A stretch of 64,000 bases of DNA from Choanephora cucurbitarum (taxonomy: Eukaryota > Mucoromycota > Mucoromycetes > Mucorales > Choanephoraceae), in NCBI GenBank assembly GCA_025331435.1, contig JAIWNI010000070.1:79393-143392 (forward strand). Reading direction: 5' to 3'. How positions within the stretch are numbered: the first letter of the stretch is position 1; each line of letters starts with the position of its first letter. The position numbers and the translations under genes are program-made. Below, piece by piece: positions 11,350 through 23,353 of the stretch. The notes beneath the pieces were generated by a model that was given only the letters and a program-made list of their open reading frames with translations, made no database searches and was not told the DNA's origin.

Positions 11350-13207
11350 AAGTGCATGTGAGTCTCTTGGTATTTCTCCCAACTTTAAGCGCACTTTCTG
11401 GAATCACTACTTGTTTTGTTAAGGATAAAAAAAAAGAGTCAAGTAAGATTACATTGGATCACTGCTAATCCCTCTTACTAATGGCAGTTGAAGACAATAA
11501 CAAAATACCTTTTTTTTTGGGCTAGACGCAGCCTTTCTCTCTTTACTTTATGTTTGCTCTTTATTTTGTTCACTCATACAAAGAACCAACTCACTTTTAT
11601 CTAAGTAAACTAGCTTATCATCGGATTCTCAATCCATGACAACAATGCCTGATGGAGTGTTAGACGCAATTGATTACTAGCATAGCTAAGACATTTTCAT
11701 ACACCATGACCTATAATACATGAGCCGCTAGAGTGCTTTACGGGAGTGCGCCAAGTATTCACCTATTTTTCAGAACCTCCTGTCAAGATTACACTTGTAT
11801 TTTGCAGGCTCTTGCGTGGCTCAGTAATAAATCTATAAAAACGTTTGACATCTGAAAACCAATGATTAAAGTAGCGTTTTTTCTCAATACTCTTTATCTG
11901 TTGATTAATTCATGATTTGAGGCTTGATTGATGCTATTCATGGATTGATTACACAGGTTTGTGTACATAGGTTTTATACGACACTGATATGGAATTGTGA
12001 ATATTTGATATTGGTTGAGTATAGAAGAGAATGTGGATAAAAGATGGGCAAGATGAGAGAGAATAACAGTGCAAGAAACAAAAAATGAAGAAAATGAATT
12101 GAATGATCATACTGGCAACATGGATCATGGCAGCCATTCAGTGGAGATCCATCTCGGTTTCTGCGCAGAGCAATCCTAAGAGCCTTCTTGTCTATGCATT
12201 AGTACAATCATCTATGGACAAGTGAATACATAATTCGTTTCAAGAACTATGTCTGATAACAGAACTACCATATTGCCAACATGAATCAAACACCTTTTCT
12301 CTTTCTATTGCACATCGGCTTTCTGTAAAGGAAATGCTTCACCACGAGTATCTTAAAAAAAAAGTGGTTTATTTTTGGCTTTATTATAGACATTGTATGA
12401 TGACACTTTCATTAGGGCTTTCTTTGATTATCTTCTCCATCTGTATCACTGGATACATTTACCATCGATGTTTACCCATTGACATTTTTTTAAGCCTTGC
12501 ACTGTTACATTGTATACTGTGAAACGATTGTTAAATGTTATACCAAGCTCAACATAAAGTGTATTTCGCAACACATCTGCCATGTATCTTATAATGAAAG
12601 AAATGCTTGCCAGACTTACTGTATGCTGCAAGAGTAAAGAACAATCCTACCTTTTCTTTCAATTGACTAGGCATAATCAATCTTGTCAGTATGTCACTCT
12701 TAAACACATGTGTGTTATGAGTACAGTAAAAAAGAACGGTTCTCAAGTAACACACATGATCAACTTATAAGCAACAGCTCTATTCGCTCTGCAACATGCT
12801 ATTCTTAGACATCAATATAGTCTAATAAGCCGCCTCTGTTCACTACATTAGCCATTTTTCTCAAGAAACGATACATAAAAGAAAAGAAAAGTGTTCTGTA
12901 AAGATTTATTGAAGCATGTCTTGAAATTGACAAAAGCAAGGGAGAAGGGTTTTAGAACACAATAGATAGTGAATTCTTGATATAAAAAAAATTAACTCGG
13001 CCAAATTATGGCTTTGTATGTCTTGAAAGCTATAGGATAAGAGAAAATCCCCCCCCCCAAAAAGAAAGTTCCTACTAAGGCATTACATAAGAAACTGCTT
13101 TCCAAGAAAGGGAAACAGAACTGAGATGTAAATCATTCATCCGATTTTTTTTTCTTTCTTTTTCTTTTTCTTTTTTCTCTCTCTCTCTCTCTTTATTTGT
13201 TTATAAC
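11350..13207. other. Intergenic, transporter upstream region
   Basis: AT-rich with short frames lacking any recognisable domain. The last 65 bp before the transporter ATG form a pyrimidine-rich tract (T/C runs, ending in CT repeats), common near fungal transcription starts. A run of ten C residues lies near 13049. Confidence 0.45.
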
Positions 13208-15018
13208 ATGTCAAATAACCTAAACATACCCAATTTACACCCTTCAATAAGAGATCTGGATGAACAAGAATTGAGTGGGTCCTTTAAGGATCGATTCGAT
13301 GATTTTGTTGGATCTTATTCAAGAGCTTCTATGATGCATATGGCAGAGAATGTGATGGTATCAGAAAGGGTAAATGTCATTCATTGTGTTCTGTATAAAC
13401 CATACTAAAGCCATTGTTAGGATGAAGAAGATACTCTCTCTACTTATTCATCCAATCAAAGGTAAAAAAAAAACGCTATTTCATTTACTATACTGAGTGT
13501 TCAATAGAAGGAATTCAGAAGGCACATTAAGTGAACAAACACCACTTTTGCCACCATTGAATAAAGTCAATACATGCCAGAGTGTGATGACTGTAGGTGA
13601 TAGTTATCATACTTCACCACAGATCAAGAAATCTTCCTTTCTACAGAGTATTTTCAATTCCATCAATATCCTGATTGGTGTAGGTATCTTATCTCTTCCG
13701 CTGGGTTTTAAGGTAAAATGAAGAGAGAGACGAATGAGGGGGGGTTTTGTTATTCACTTAAACCATAGTGTTCTGGTTGGATCATCAGTCTGATTGTCTT
13801 TTGTTTCTGCTTTGGTCTCACAAACTATACAGCCAAACTGTTGGCTAAATGTCTAGACAAGGATCCCAATTCACGTACTTATGGTGATATGGGAGCCATG
13901 GCATTTGGTGTGAGAGGCAGAGTGTTTATTTCATTCCTTTTCTTGACTGAACTAGTGACATGCAGGTAAGTGTGTTGATGGTAAGATGAATCTAGTCTAA
14001 TAATAAATCAGTGTGGCACTTGTTGTCTTGTTGTGTGACGGAATTGATAGTCTATTTCCTGGTCAAAATCCATTTTTGATCCGTGTCATCTCATTCGTCA
14101 TCTTGACGCCTACTCTATTTATACCTATTCGCCACCTATCCTATACCAGTCTGTTGGGTATCTTGAGTGTCTTTAGTCTGTTTGCTGTCATTGTCTATGA
14201 TGGTCTCTCTAAACCAAATGCACCAGGTAGTTTACATGAAATGGAGGTAAAGTAGAAAGAATATATATAAGAATAGGAGATGACTTATAGTGTGTGTGTG
14301 TATTAGCCAACAGCTACTTTGTTTCCTCAGGCTGACTCAAATGTACCCCTTAGTTTTGGTTTAATTATGGCAGGATTTGCAGGTCATGCAGTGTTTCCAA
14401 CTATCTATCGTGATATGAAACATCCAGAAGAATACAAAAAGATGGTCAATTTCACTTATATCGTGACAGCCACTGTCTATTTGGCAGTTGCTGCTTGTGG
14501 TTATGCCATGTTTGGATCATCTACTATGCAAGAGGTATAATCTATACTATATCTTATTGATACGTGAACTAAATAACATTAAAAAATAATAGATTACACA
14601 AAACCTTGTATTAGTACCCGAATACAACAAGGCCTTAAATCGTATGGCTGTCTATCTAATTGCTCTCAACCCAATTGCCAAATACGGTCTGACCTTAAAT
14701 CCTGTTGTCCTCAGTTGGCAAATGAGTCTGTTGCCTACCCTAGAGCACTGGTCAAACAAGGCCAAATGGACAGTCAAGTGCATTGGTATTCTCATGACAT
14801 CTGTGTTGATTATCACACTAGCGACTCTTATTCCTAACTTTGACAAGGTCATGTCATTGCTGGGTGCACTCTTTTCTTTCCTGATATCTGGTATTTTCCC
14901 TATCTTTTGTTATCTGAAACTATTCAAACTTGGATTTTGGGAACGCGTCATGAATATGATATTGGTATCAATAGCCATTGTGATGGGAACAGTAGGCACT
15001 ATCAAGAGTTTTATATAG
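13208..15018 (+). CDS. Amino acid/auxin permease family transporter (vacuolar AVT1-like)
   Basis: Seven exons (13208-13369, 13421-13461, 13508-13712, 13769-13965, 14012-14246, 14307-14534, 14593-15018) with in-phase joins give 497 residues. The soluble N-terminus (about 115 residues, acidic and Ser-rich with a SEQTPLLPP motif like dileucine sorting signals of vacuolar proteins) precedes about eleven hydrophobic segments. The first, NILIGVGILSLPLGFK, is the hallmark of the Aa_trans family; FAGHAVFPTIYRDM is the conserved later helix. Yeast Avt proteins move neutral amino acids across the vacuolar membrane by proton antiport; substrate and direction here are inferred from family. The gene converges on the next one with stop codons three bases apart. 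Confidence 0.9.
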
Positions 15019-15021
15019 ATT

Positions 15022-15580
15022 TTAATTAATCCAATGATTCAAATCATCAAAATTAGTGTTGTTAGGATCATTAGGGTGAGGGTTTTGGGAATACAGGATG
15101 GTAGAGGGATGTTGTAGCACAGGACTGGGTGATGCTTGTGATGTGCGAGCAGAGGGTGGAGATGATTGTTGAACACTTTGTAATTTACTATACAGTTCTT
15201 GTTGAAATCTTTCTCGAAACAGAGGTGATATGGTCATCAGTAAGCTTTCCATACTTTCAAAAGGTGTTTCCAAATGAGCTTGTACTGTCTGAGCTGTTGA
15301 AAGTGCTGAATCAACATGGCTAAGTGGTGAACAAGAAGTGACCTATCAGAGTTATAAGTCGGTCTTTTTTTTTTGTATAGAGAGTGTTACTCTTCAGTAC
15401 CTTATAGCCCTGATCAGTCACTTCTACAATAACCATAACACCTTCAAGTAAAGTAAGATCAAGTCGACCGAGATGGTTTACTTCGTCACGTACAAACACA
15501 GTAGCTGAGCCTGGTACTATGCCATAATCAAATTCGCGTGTGATAGCATCAAGTTCTGCACTGAGTGTACTAAATCTCAT
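15022..15580 (-). CDS. GSKIP-domain protein
   Basis: Two exons (15401-15580, 15022-15342) joined across a 58-bp intron give 166 residues. The first exon has an acidic helix then VNHLGRLDLTLLEGVMVIVE and QGYKV, matching the beta-strand core of the GSKIP (formerly DUF727) fold; the second has FESMESLLMTISPLFRERF, the Y/F-E-x-x-x-x-LL-x-x-x-SP-x-x-R-x-x-F helix typical of that domain. The C-terminal 50 residues are S/P/N-rich and probably disordered. In animals GSKIP binds GSK-3 beta and protein kinase A; a GSK-3 gene lies 15 kb away in this window. Binding here is inferred from family only. Confidence 0.75.
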
Positions 15581-15877
15581 GATATGTATAAATAAGAGAG
15601 AGAGAGAGAGAGAGAAAAAAAGAAAGGAAAGATAGGGCTGTATTTCAAAAAAAGCTTATCCTTTGAATGACCGAATTTGTCCATGAAGGTAACCTATATT
15701 CATAAATAAATCAACCGTATGTTAACTAATATAGAACATGTACTCTAAATGACAACCATGGCTTATATAGTTTCAAAGTCATGAATAGAATAAACGGTAA
15801 GACCATCATTGTATTCCGATTTATTTTAAATTGTACAGTAGGGTAATTGACGACAATAAATACTTTATTTCACTAGA
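15581..15877. other. Spacer with GA microsatellite
   Basis: Holds a GA repeat of about ten units at 15595-15616 directly upstream of the GSKIP-domain start and the presumed 3' UTR of the kinase gene. No coding sequence seen. Confidence 0.6.
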
Positions 15878-17934
15878 CTAATAAGATGCTTGTTGTTGTT
15901 GTTGTTGTTGAATGGTATCCTTGGCTGCTCTTATTAAAGGAACCAATGTGTACAATGGATCAGCTTTCCTTAAGAATGGGTGTTTCAGTAAATCTGCAGC
16001 ACTGGGTCTAAATGCTGGATCCACTTGCAAGCACAAGAACAAAAAGTCCTTAAAGATGTCACTCAGAGTTTCAGGGCTCTGAAGTTCAGGTGTACCATTG
16101 TTGGCAATCAGATAGAGTGCCCTTAGAGGATTCTCATTTAAATAGGGTGGTTCACCTTCAATCATCTCGATAGCCAGGATACCTAATGACCAAATATCCA
16201 CCTTTGAATCATACGCTTTACGTGTAACCACTTCAGGTGCCATCCAATAAGGTGTACCCACCAAGGTTGTTCGTTTTGATTGAGCTTCATGCAATTGAGC
16301 ACAGAATCCAAAATCGGCTGTTTAAAAAAAGAAAATAAGCAAATCATACAAAAATGCAACCCTCTTTAACTTACTGAGTTTAATATCACCTCGCATACTT
16401 AGCAATACATTATCTGATTTGATATCACGATGAATGACACCATTAGCATGTAAATGCTTCAGTCCCTCAAGTACTTCTTTACAAATAGCAGCAATCTGTC
16501 CTTCCATCATCATATTACAGGTCACTACATCTGTCAGACTACCACCCTCCATGTATTCCATGACCACCCAGAGATCGCCTCTCCAGAGATAGGATTCAAT
16601 AAAGTTGACAATGTTCTTTGCCTTACTCTCTTTCATGACTCGGATCTCATTGATGATCAGTTCCTTTTTGGGTTGTTTCTCTAGGTTCATCTGTTTGATG
16701 GCCACTGGCATGTTATCCCCCAATTGATGATGCGCAATAAACACACCACCTGAGGCACCTTGGCCAATCTTGATCATGTTGGTATAGACCTGAAGTGGAT
16801 CTGAATTGATACAGAGTTCCTGAAGGTGTTTCAGTACTTGTTCATCACTCATACTGCGTTTCTCTTCTTTTGGAGGTCTTGATCGTACTGTGCCTGGTGG
16901 GGCATTGTAGAGTAGATTGTCTGTCCGTGTGAGTTCTGGTAATTGTTCATGATGTCTGAATTCTTCTCCAAGTGAAGCTGTTGATTCTGAATTGATAGAA
17001 TGGATATCATCTATGTATTCTAATAGGATGATCAGTTTATAAAAATAAAAAAAAATAAGATATCAAAGCCACTTTACTATCCTCTAATTGTTTGGATGAT
17101 GTCTGAGTTAAATTGAGATCTTTTGTTAGGATAGGCTTTTCATTACGCACCATTGTATCTGACGCCTATTGAAATATGAGACTATTGCTTTCTTTATTCT
17201 ATGATACTTACCATGGATGAAGTAGAGGCTGTTGGCATAGCAACTGTTGTCTTGGCCAACAAATTATCAGATTTCGATTTGGTGATACGAAGGGATGAAA
17301 ATCGTCTTAGAGCTTTACTTTTTATAGATGACGACGATGATTTTCTATCGTGTGGATCTGGTTGTTGTGGTATTTTGGCCCATACATTATCCTGTATCTT
17401 CTCTTGTGTATTACCTCGAAGGAATTCAATTGCATGAATGACTGCCTAACATGTTGTCAAGAATACAGTACAGAATGATACCCATTTGACTTACCTGAGG
17501 ATTGTTCTCTTGTTCCTGCCTTGTGATACCACTCTGTGTAAGCAAAAGTTGCCATTCTTTTGGGAGACCTGTGAATTCACCTGTAATTGGATCGAATCCG
17601 ACGTGTGTGACATGTATTGTATTATAAGGTGTAGAAATATCCATAATAGGCTGTTCAGACACATTCGGTTCAGTCATATTACTCTTGGTTTGATAAGGTG
17701 GGTTGGTAGGTGAAAGGATATCTAAAGAGGGAGTTTAGTTATGGTGTGTATCACTTTTTTGTTATGATTACCATTGAAGTTGCCCATGAATTTATCTAAA
17801 ACACCTTTTAGTTTAGGTCTTTCCCGAGATTTCGTGTCATTGGCAATCAAAGAGAATCGAGATGTTGATCGTAAAGAAGAACTGCTTGAATGTGAATCAA
17901 GACTGACTGTGGCTATTTTAGGAAGACCTGACAT
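15878..17934 (-). CDS. STE20/PAK-family p21-activated kinase with CRIB domain
   Basis: Six exons (17772-17934, 17495-17721, 17212-17445, 17078-17165, 16375-17019, 15878-16317), all in phase, give 598 residues. Order: Ser-rich N-terminus; CRIB Cdc42/Rac-binding motif ([16 protein letters not shown]) near residue 80; a basic Ser-rich linker; kinase domain from about residue 325 with GQGASGG loop, VAIKQM lysine, [10 protein letters not shown] catalytic loop, DFGFC, and [10 protein letters not shown] activation segment. It ends in a polyglutamine run before ASY. There is no PH domain before the CRIB, and none in the upstream DNA, so it is closer to Ste20/Shk1 than to Cla4. Such kinases act downstream of Cdc42 in polarity and MAPK signalling. 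Confidence 0.92.
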
Positions 17935-18618
17935 AAACGAAAGAAAGGATAAAAAAAAAATATAAAAAAGAAAAAAAAAGGGGGGGGGAAAGAAAGGACA
18001 GAAAGTGGAATAATTCAAAGCAGTACAAAAAAGATTAAATGGATAAGTTATTGATGAACATTTTCGGAAATGTTGTACTTCCACCTATTTTTTTTTATAT
18101 ATTTTTTAACTAGCCTAATCGATATGTAAAAAGAACAATAATTACCTAGAATGGAACAATGACCATAGAAACAATGGTTCAAGTTAGATAGGTTGTCACT
18201 TAAAGACAATGAGAGAGGAGTTTCTTAATCGACTGCAAATGAAGCGCGACTTTAACCACTTTCTTTTCTCCCGATATTCAAAGTCAGAGTCTTATTGTAG
18301 TGAAAGTAAGTTCTGTTTAGTCAAAGAGTTTCTTTTTTCTAAATTAGGATAGTATCCAGTATGACTATTGAGTGCAATTACATGATTTATGATTTCAATT
18401 GAATTAAAGCCCTCTCTTTATTCCATTAAAATCACAAAATAGATCGACTGATTCAAAGTGGTTTAGATGAGTTTTAAAAAATATATATAACACCACTTTG
18501 AGTGAACAAACAAATTTATGCTTTAAGAAAAAAAAAAAGTCAGTCGACCTTTTTTTTTTTGTGCATATATAAGCTATCTTTATTTTCTATTTTTTTTTTA
18601 AACTTATTTTATTATATC
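17935..18618. promoter_or_regulatory. Shared divergent promoter region
   Basis: Only 684 bp separate the start codons of the PAK kinase (minus) and the stress protein (plus). It contains a G-run flanked by A-runs near 17975 and several long T tracts before the stress-protein ATG. No defined factor site can be supported. Confidence 0.45.
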
Positions 18619-19277
18619 ATGCTTACTGACCAAAAGAAAGAACAAACTCACTATCGTCGTCGTCGCGTATTGATTGGCTATGATCATACTCAGGTATCCA
18701 ATGCAGCTATGGAATGGATTGTCTATAACCGTGCTATCTTTCCCGAAGATGATATCACACTCTGTATTATTGTGAATGATGATGCTATTGCTGTTGAAGG
18801 AACCTTTGGTCTTGAGTCCTCTGTGGCTGGCCTGGCTGGGTGGATGGCAGATAGTGTTCATGATTACCGAGAACGTATCATTCAGTTAGAACAGAAATCA
18901 AGAGATGCACTTGAAGCAGTAGTTCAATGGTTCTCAACCAAAGGAGTAAAGTATTGCTATTTTATTGAATGGGTTGTGTCATACTTATGTTATTTAGTTT
19001 AAAGTACAACCCAAAGTATTGAATGGGGATCCAGCAGAGACACTCAAGGATTATGCAGAAGTCAATAAAGTAGACCTGGTGATTGTGGGTAGCCGAGGAT
19101 TAGGTTTCTTTAAAAGGTAATGTGGTATAACAAAAAGCAGCATAGTTCTGATTCTTTTTTTTTTTTAGACAACTCATTGGCTCTGTTTCTGATTACCTAA
19201 CACATCATCTCAAGTGTTCTATTCTAGTAGTAAAAGAAGATACTGAAAGACAAGAAGAAACACATACTTCAGGATGA
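18619..19277 (+). CDS. Universal stress protein (UspA) domain protein
   Basis: Three exons (18619-18945, 18998-19116, 19169-19277) give 184 residues. The Usp fold is clear: RRVLIGYDHTQVSNAAMEW near the start, and a C-terminal nucleotide-binding signature LVIVGSRGLGFFKRQLIGS followed by VSDYLTHHLKCSILVV, fitting G-2x-G-9x-G-S. Proteins with this signature bind ATP. The start chosen is the ATG at 18619; an upstream in-frame extension is low-complexity and preceded by poly-T. A middle insertion (SSVAGLAGWMADSV) is larger than in short bacterial Usp proteins and is typical of fungal members. The specific stress role is unknown. Confidence 0.88.
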
Positions 19278-19470
19278 TTATAAATAGGAATAAAATATAC
19301 AGAGAGATAATTTTAAAAAAAAAAGAAAGTGTTTACTAGTCAAAATTGATATGCAGAAAGAAATAATAGAAAGAAAAAAGGTTGCAATAAAATGTATAGA
19401 TAAATAATACAGTTACAAATGTCTTACATCTGTTGCTACAATTATTAGCAATTAGACAAAGTGCATGAAT

Positions 19471-20966
19471 TTAGGATTGCTTGCATTCAGGTGCATTTTC
19501 ACCTTTGGAAGCCTATCAATAACATCGAATGAGTCCCACAGTCAAATCTCTCTCTCTTTTTTTTTGTTCTAAACTTACAGTGGTAGTATCATCCTCATCA
19601 TCATCATCTTCTTCATCCTCATCCTCTTCCTCATCCTCTTCCTCATCATCCTCATCTTCATAGTAATCATCCTACACATCACACATCAGTCACTCCCATC
19701 TTATTGAATAAACACACTACTTACATAATCCTCATCTTCATAATCTTCATATTGAAGAGCTTTTCCAGTGAAATAATCAACAGCATGTGGAATGATCTTA
19801 TCCTTGAATTCTTCACCCATTTCATAATCAGCTTCCAACTTGGCATCTAAACCTTCAGCTTCTTCTTCATCAATCTCCTCTTCTATATCAGGAATGACAG
19901 GAGGACTGAAGAAATAGAAGAAGGAATTTGAAGGAACAGTACGCTTGACGACACGGGTCTTGTTGGTACCCTTGTGACGTTGCTTCTTTGTTTCAACAGT
20001 GACAGTCAAATCTTTACCTTCCTTCCAGTCAATAGTACAACCTTCAGCATGGTCATATACAAAATCACCGCCATAAGCATGGTCTTGATAGAAGTACGTC
20101 TTGGAAAGCACCTTGTTGGTGAAATAGTCGTTTTCTGAGAATTCAAACTCAAGCTTAAAGCCAGGTTGTTCCATATAAGACATACGGATATCTAACAAGT
20201 GTTTCAAAGCACCTTCATCTTCTTCTGTGATTGTTTCAACAATTTGAGGGTGGTTCTTCAAGAGAGTCAACCAGAATTCAGGAATACCCTTCGTTTCCTT
20301 TTCCTCTTCTGATTCTTCCTTTTCTTCCTTTTCGTCTTCTTCTTCGTCGTCTGATTCTTCATCTACTTTTTCACCTAAAGCGACTTCTTCATCAGTAGGT
20401 TCATAAGTACCACCAATGACTTGTGCACGCTTTTCATACAAAGGTCGATACAGTTCAAGGTATTTCTTTTCTAAGGCCAACACTTCTTCCTGGAACTTGT
20501 TTTCGAGTTCAGCATGTTTAGATTGAAGGTACTTGAGACCATGGAGACGACGCTTGACAGAGGTAGGCAATGACTCGATATAACCTGAGGGTTTACCCAC
20601 CAAAGTACCTAATTTGCCTTGAAGCATACTCAAAAGAGCAGGGTTTCCAGTAAAAGCACCAGCCAAACCAGAAGCACTACTATCAGCTGAGCCTATTTTT
20701 GTGTTTTAATTGAAAACAATCCCTTTTTTTTTATTTTAGAATGCTTACCTTTCACGTTCATTGTTTCCATATCTTCAGAAATAGCAGGGACAGTAGGACG
20801 ATAGGTAGAAGTGATAGGAGCAGGGTTGATAGGTGTGTTTTGTGGTGTGGGAGCAGTGAAGCTACCGTTCTTGTTCTTAATATCGACACCAGAAGCTTAT
20901 TTAACTATTAGGATAACCGCAGCAGAATCTTGTTTAGTCTACTTTACCTGATTGTTGAGAATCCAT
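19471..20966 (-). CDS. NAP1: NAP1 nucleosome assembly protein
   Basis: Five exons (20948-20966, 20749-20895, 19725-20692, 19579-19671, 19471-19512), all in phase, give 422 residues. A variable S/T/P-rich N-terminus is followed by the NAP domain: long dimerisation helix (LHGLKYLQSKHAELENKFQ), acidic insert, GIPEFWLTLLKNH, FTNKVLSKTYFY, GCTIDWKEGKDLT and SFFYFFSPP. The C-terminus is strongly acidic (fourth exon almost only D and E). The tiny last exon ends APECKQS, a CaaX-like box resembling the prenylation box of animal NAP1L1. NAP1 chaperones H2A-H2B, shuttles between cytoplasm and nucleus, and in yeast acts with septins and mitotic kinases. The gene converges with the stress-protein gene. 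Confidence 0.95.
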
Positions 20967-23353
20967 TTTTTTTTCTCTTTTAAGCCTAATCAGTAACAAA
21001 AAAAAACTTTTTGTTGATAAAGAAAGAAAAAGAAGAAGAAAAATAGAAGAAAAAAAAATATTTTTATTTTGTTGCTCTAGTAAATCAATCGATGGAGTCA
21101 GTTGGCCAATGAGAATGCTTCTTTTTCTTTCTCTGACTGTTATTGTATCTCAGCTAAAGTGCGTTTTGGTTTCTGACTCTCTCTCTCTTGTTTCTTAGTG
21201 TAGATAAAGAGCATCTTCATTTCTGGGCTTATTGTCTATTTGGTTAAATAAGATAATGTCATTTTTTATGGTTTATGATGGTGTAGATGTCCTTTCTTTT
21301 TTTAATCCTTCCTAGGCTTTATTTATTTATTTTTTTTAAGCCATCAACTCTCAGGTTACACAACGACTAAATTGTTCTAACCAAACTTTCTTGAGAAAAA
21401 GAGTATGGCATCTATGCGTATTCTAACGATAAGCAAAGAAAGAGATTATATATGAGCATAGTGTGAGATAGACAAATTAGATAAAGACAAGTCTATTTTT
21501 TTTATTTGCTTTGTATCTTTTGTTATTACCTTCATATATAGGCAAGATACTTAGAAAAAGCAAGAGATATGGTTTAGCGATAGTTCTCTTTTTTAATGAG
21601 TCTAAAGCAAGGTTTCTTTTTTTTTTTTAAAAGTTAAACATGCATGAAGTTTCTTTTTCTGCCAACACATGTCTTGTCTCTTTCAAAGTGAATGAAATGA
21701 CTGTGTAGTCACGAATAGTACAATCTATATGCTCACTATGTTATGTATAGGAAACAATGGGGTTTAGTTGATAGTAAGGTGCATTTAAGTTTGAATGATA
21801 CAATGAGAAACTGTTCTCTATCTACCAATAAAAATGAACCTCGCATTAGCTCAATCTCTTCCATGTTTAGAGCGCAAATTTGTTTAGAATGGATCTCTTG
21901 TGTTAATTGAATCTAATGTACATGCTAATCAAAGTACGACATTTCTCATGTTAGGCACCAATAACCACAGACAACAAAAAAGGACAAAGAGCTCTTCTCC
22001 AATAGATGATTCTGACTCATTTGGATTTTGAATACTACCATGATTGTAAAAGCATCACACGCCTCTTCATCATCAGGCATACCATCTTCTGAACAACTCC
22101 AAAGCATCTTTTTTTTGGCTCTTGAAGGTATCTCTTCTAGTTTCATATCAAACTATACGGAAGAGAATGAATGTGACACGAATGTTGTCATGTTGTCTTA
22201 CTTTTTCCAAAAAAAAAAAAATACACTTTAATCCTATAGTCTTACAAGCTTACTTTTGCAATCATTATCTGCTGAACTCATGGTTATTTCATTTAAATCT
22301 TCTTCTTTCTCTCTATCAAGAATTGTGTAAAGTAACCACTGGATGTAATATGAGAAAATCTCTTTACTGCATATGCACTTTTTCCCGAATATAGGTGAAG
22401 CTTCGGATTCAAAGATAAAGGAAAAGAAGAGGAGGAACTAGTGTATTAGCTTTCTCTCTCTCTCTTCTTTATGTCTGCATACTCTAATACTCTTCTTTAC
22501 ATTGTATATATATGTATATACCTTGGCTTAAGTATCATGATACCTATAAATTCAACTGACCAACTACCTCGGGATTAGCTGGTAGCCTTCATTTGTATCA
22601 TACTGTGAAATAGAAACAGAAATACAAAAAAAAAAAAAGATGACTTTTGTCCCTAAAGAATGATTTTTCTAAACACCTATAGGCTAAACACCACAAGTCA
22701 ATCATATAAAGAGATCTATCTCTTTCTCTCCTGTTATTGAACAATCAAGAAGAAACTCTCAAAAGGAATGAGGGTAGTATTTGAGTATAGAACGAGTCAT
22801 TATAACATTGGCTACTCTTAAACAAGACAACTGCTCCAGTTTGACTAGGATCGAACTCAGCAAAGACTTGATCATTCTATCAGGTACATCAATTCAATCT
22901 ATAGTTCACTAAGAGCAAAAAAAAAAGTATGAACTTTATGCCCGAGATATCTTAAAGGAAGGGTCAAACTCTATCCTTGTTCTGATTTATTGTTTACGCT
23001 ACTGCTTGAAACAGCTAATTTTGCTTAAAAAAGTAACAGCAACTCAGCCCCTCCTTTTTTAGTCAAGTTACTCAAATCAACAATGCAGGTTCTCTAAGAG
23101 AATATGGAAAAAAGGGTAAAGAATCTGAATTTATCATTGGCTTATAGTCTGGCTCTAAAGAAGAAGAAAATTGCTAGTACTTTCGGTCACTTAATTCGAT
23201 GAGTAACAAAAGATGGACAAGAGAGACAGAGAGAAGAGGGTGCAACTATCTAAATTCTGCTTCTCTCTCTTTTTTTTTGTCTGCTTTTTTCTTATTTTTT
23301 TTTTATTCGCTTTGTTTCCTTTTTTTTTTTTCTTTAACTTTCCAAAAAAAAAA
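20967..23353. other. Intergenic, 2.4 kb, no supported gene
   Basis: AT-rich with long T and A runs and CT microsatellites. It separates two divergent genes (NAP1 and ITPK) and so holds both promoters. Short frames at 21946-22394 in three registers have no domain or splice partners. Confidence 0.5.

Noticed and set aside
22848..22858. tRNA box B-like GGATCGAACTC
   Set aside because: The flanks do not form a T stem or acceptor stem and no box A is placed correctly, so it is not a tRNA gene. A similar site near 5190 fails likewise.
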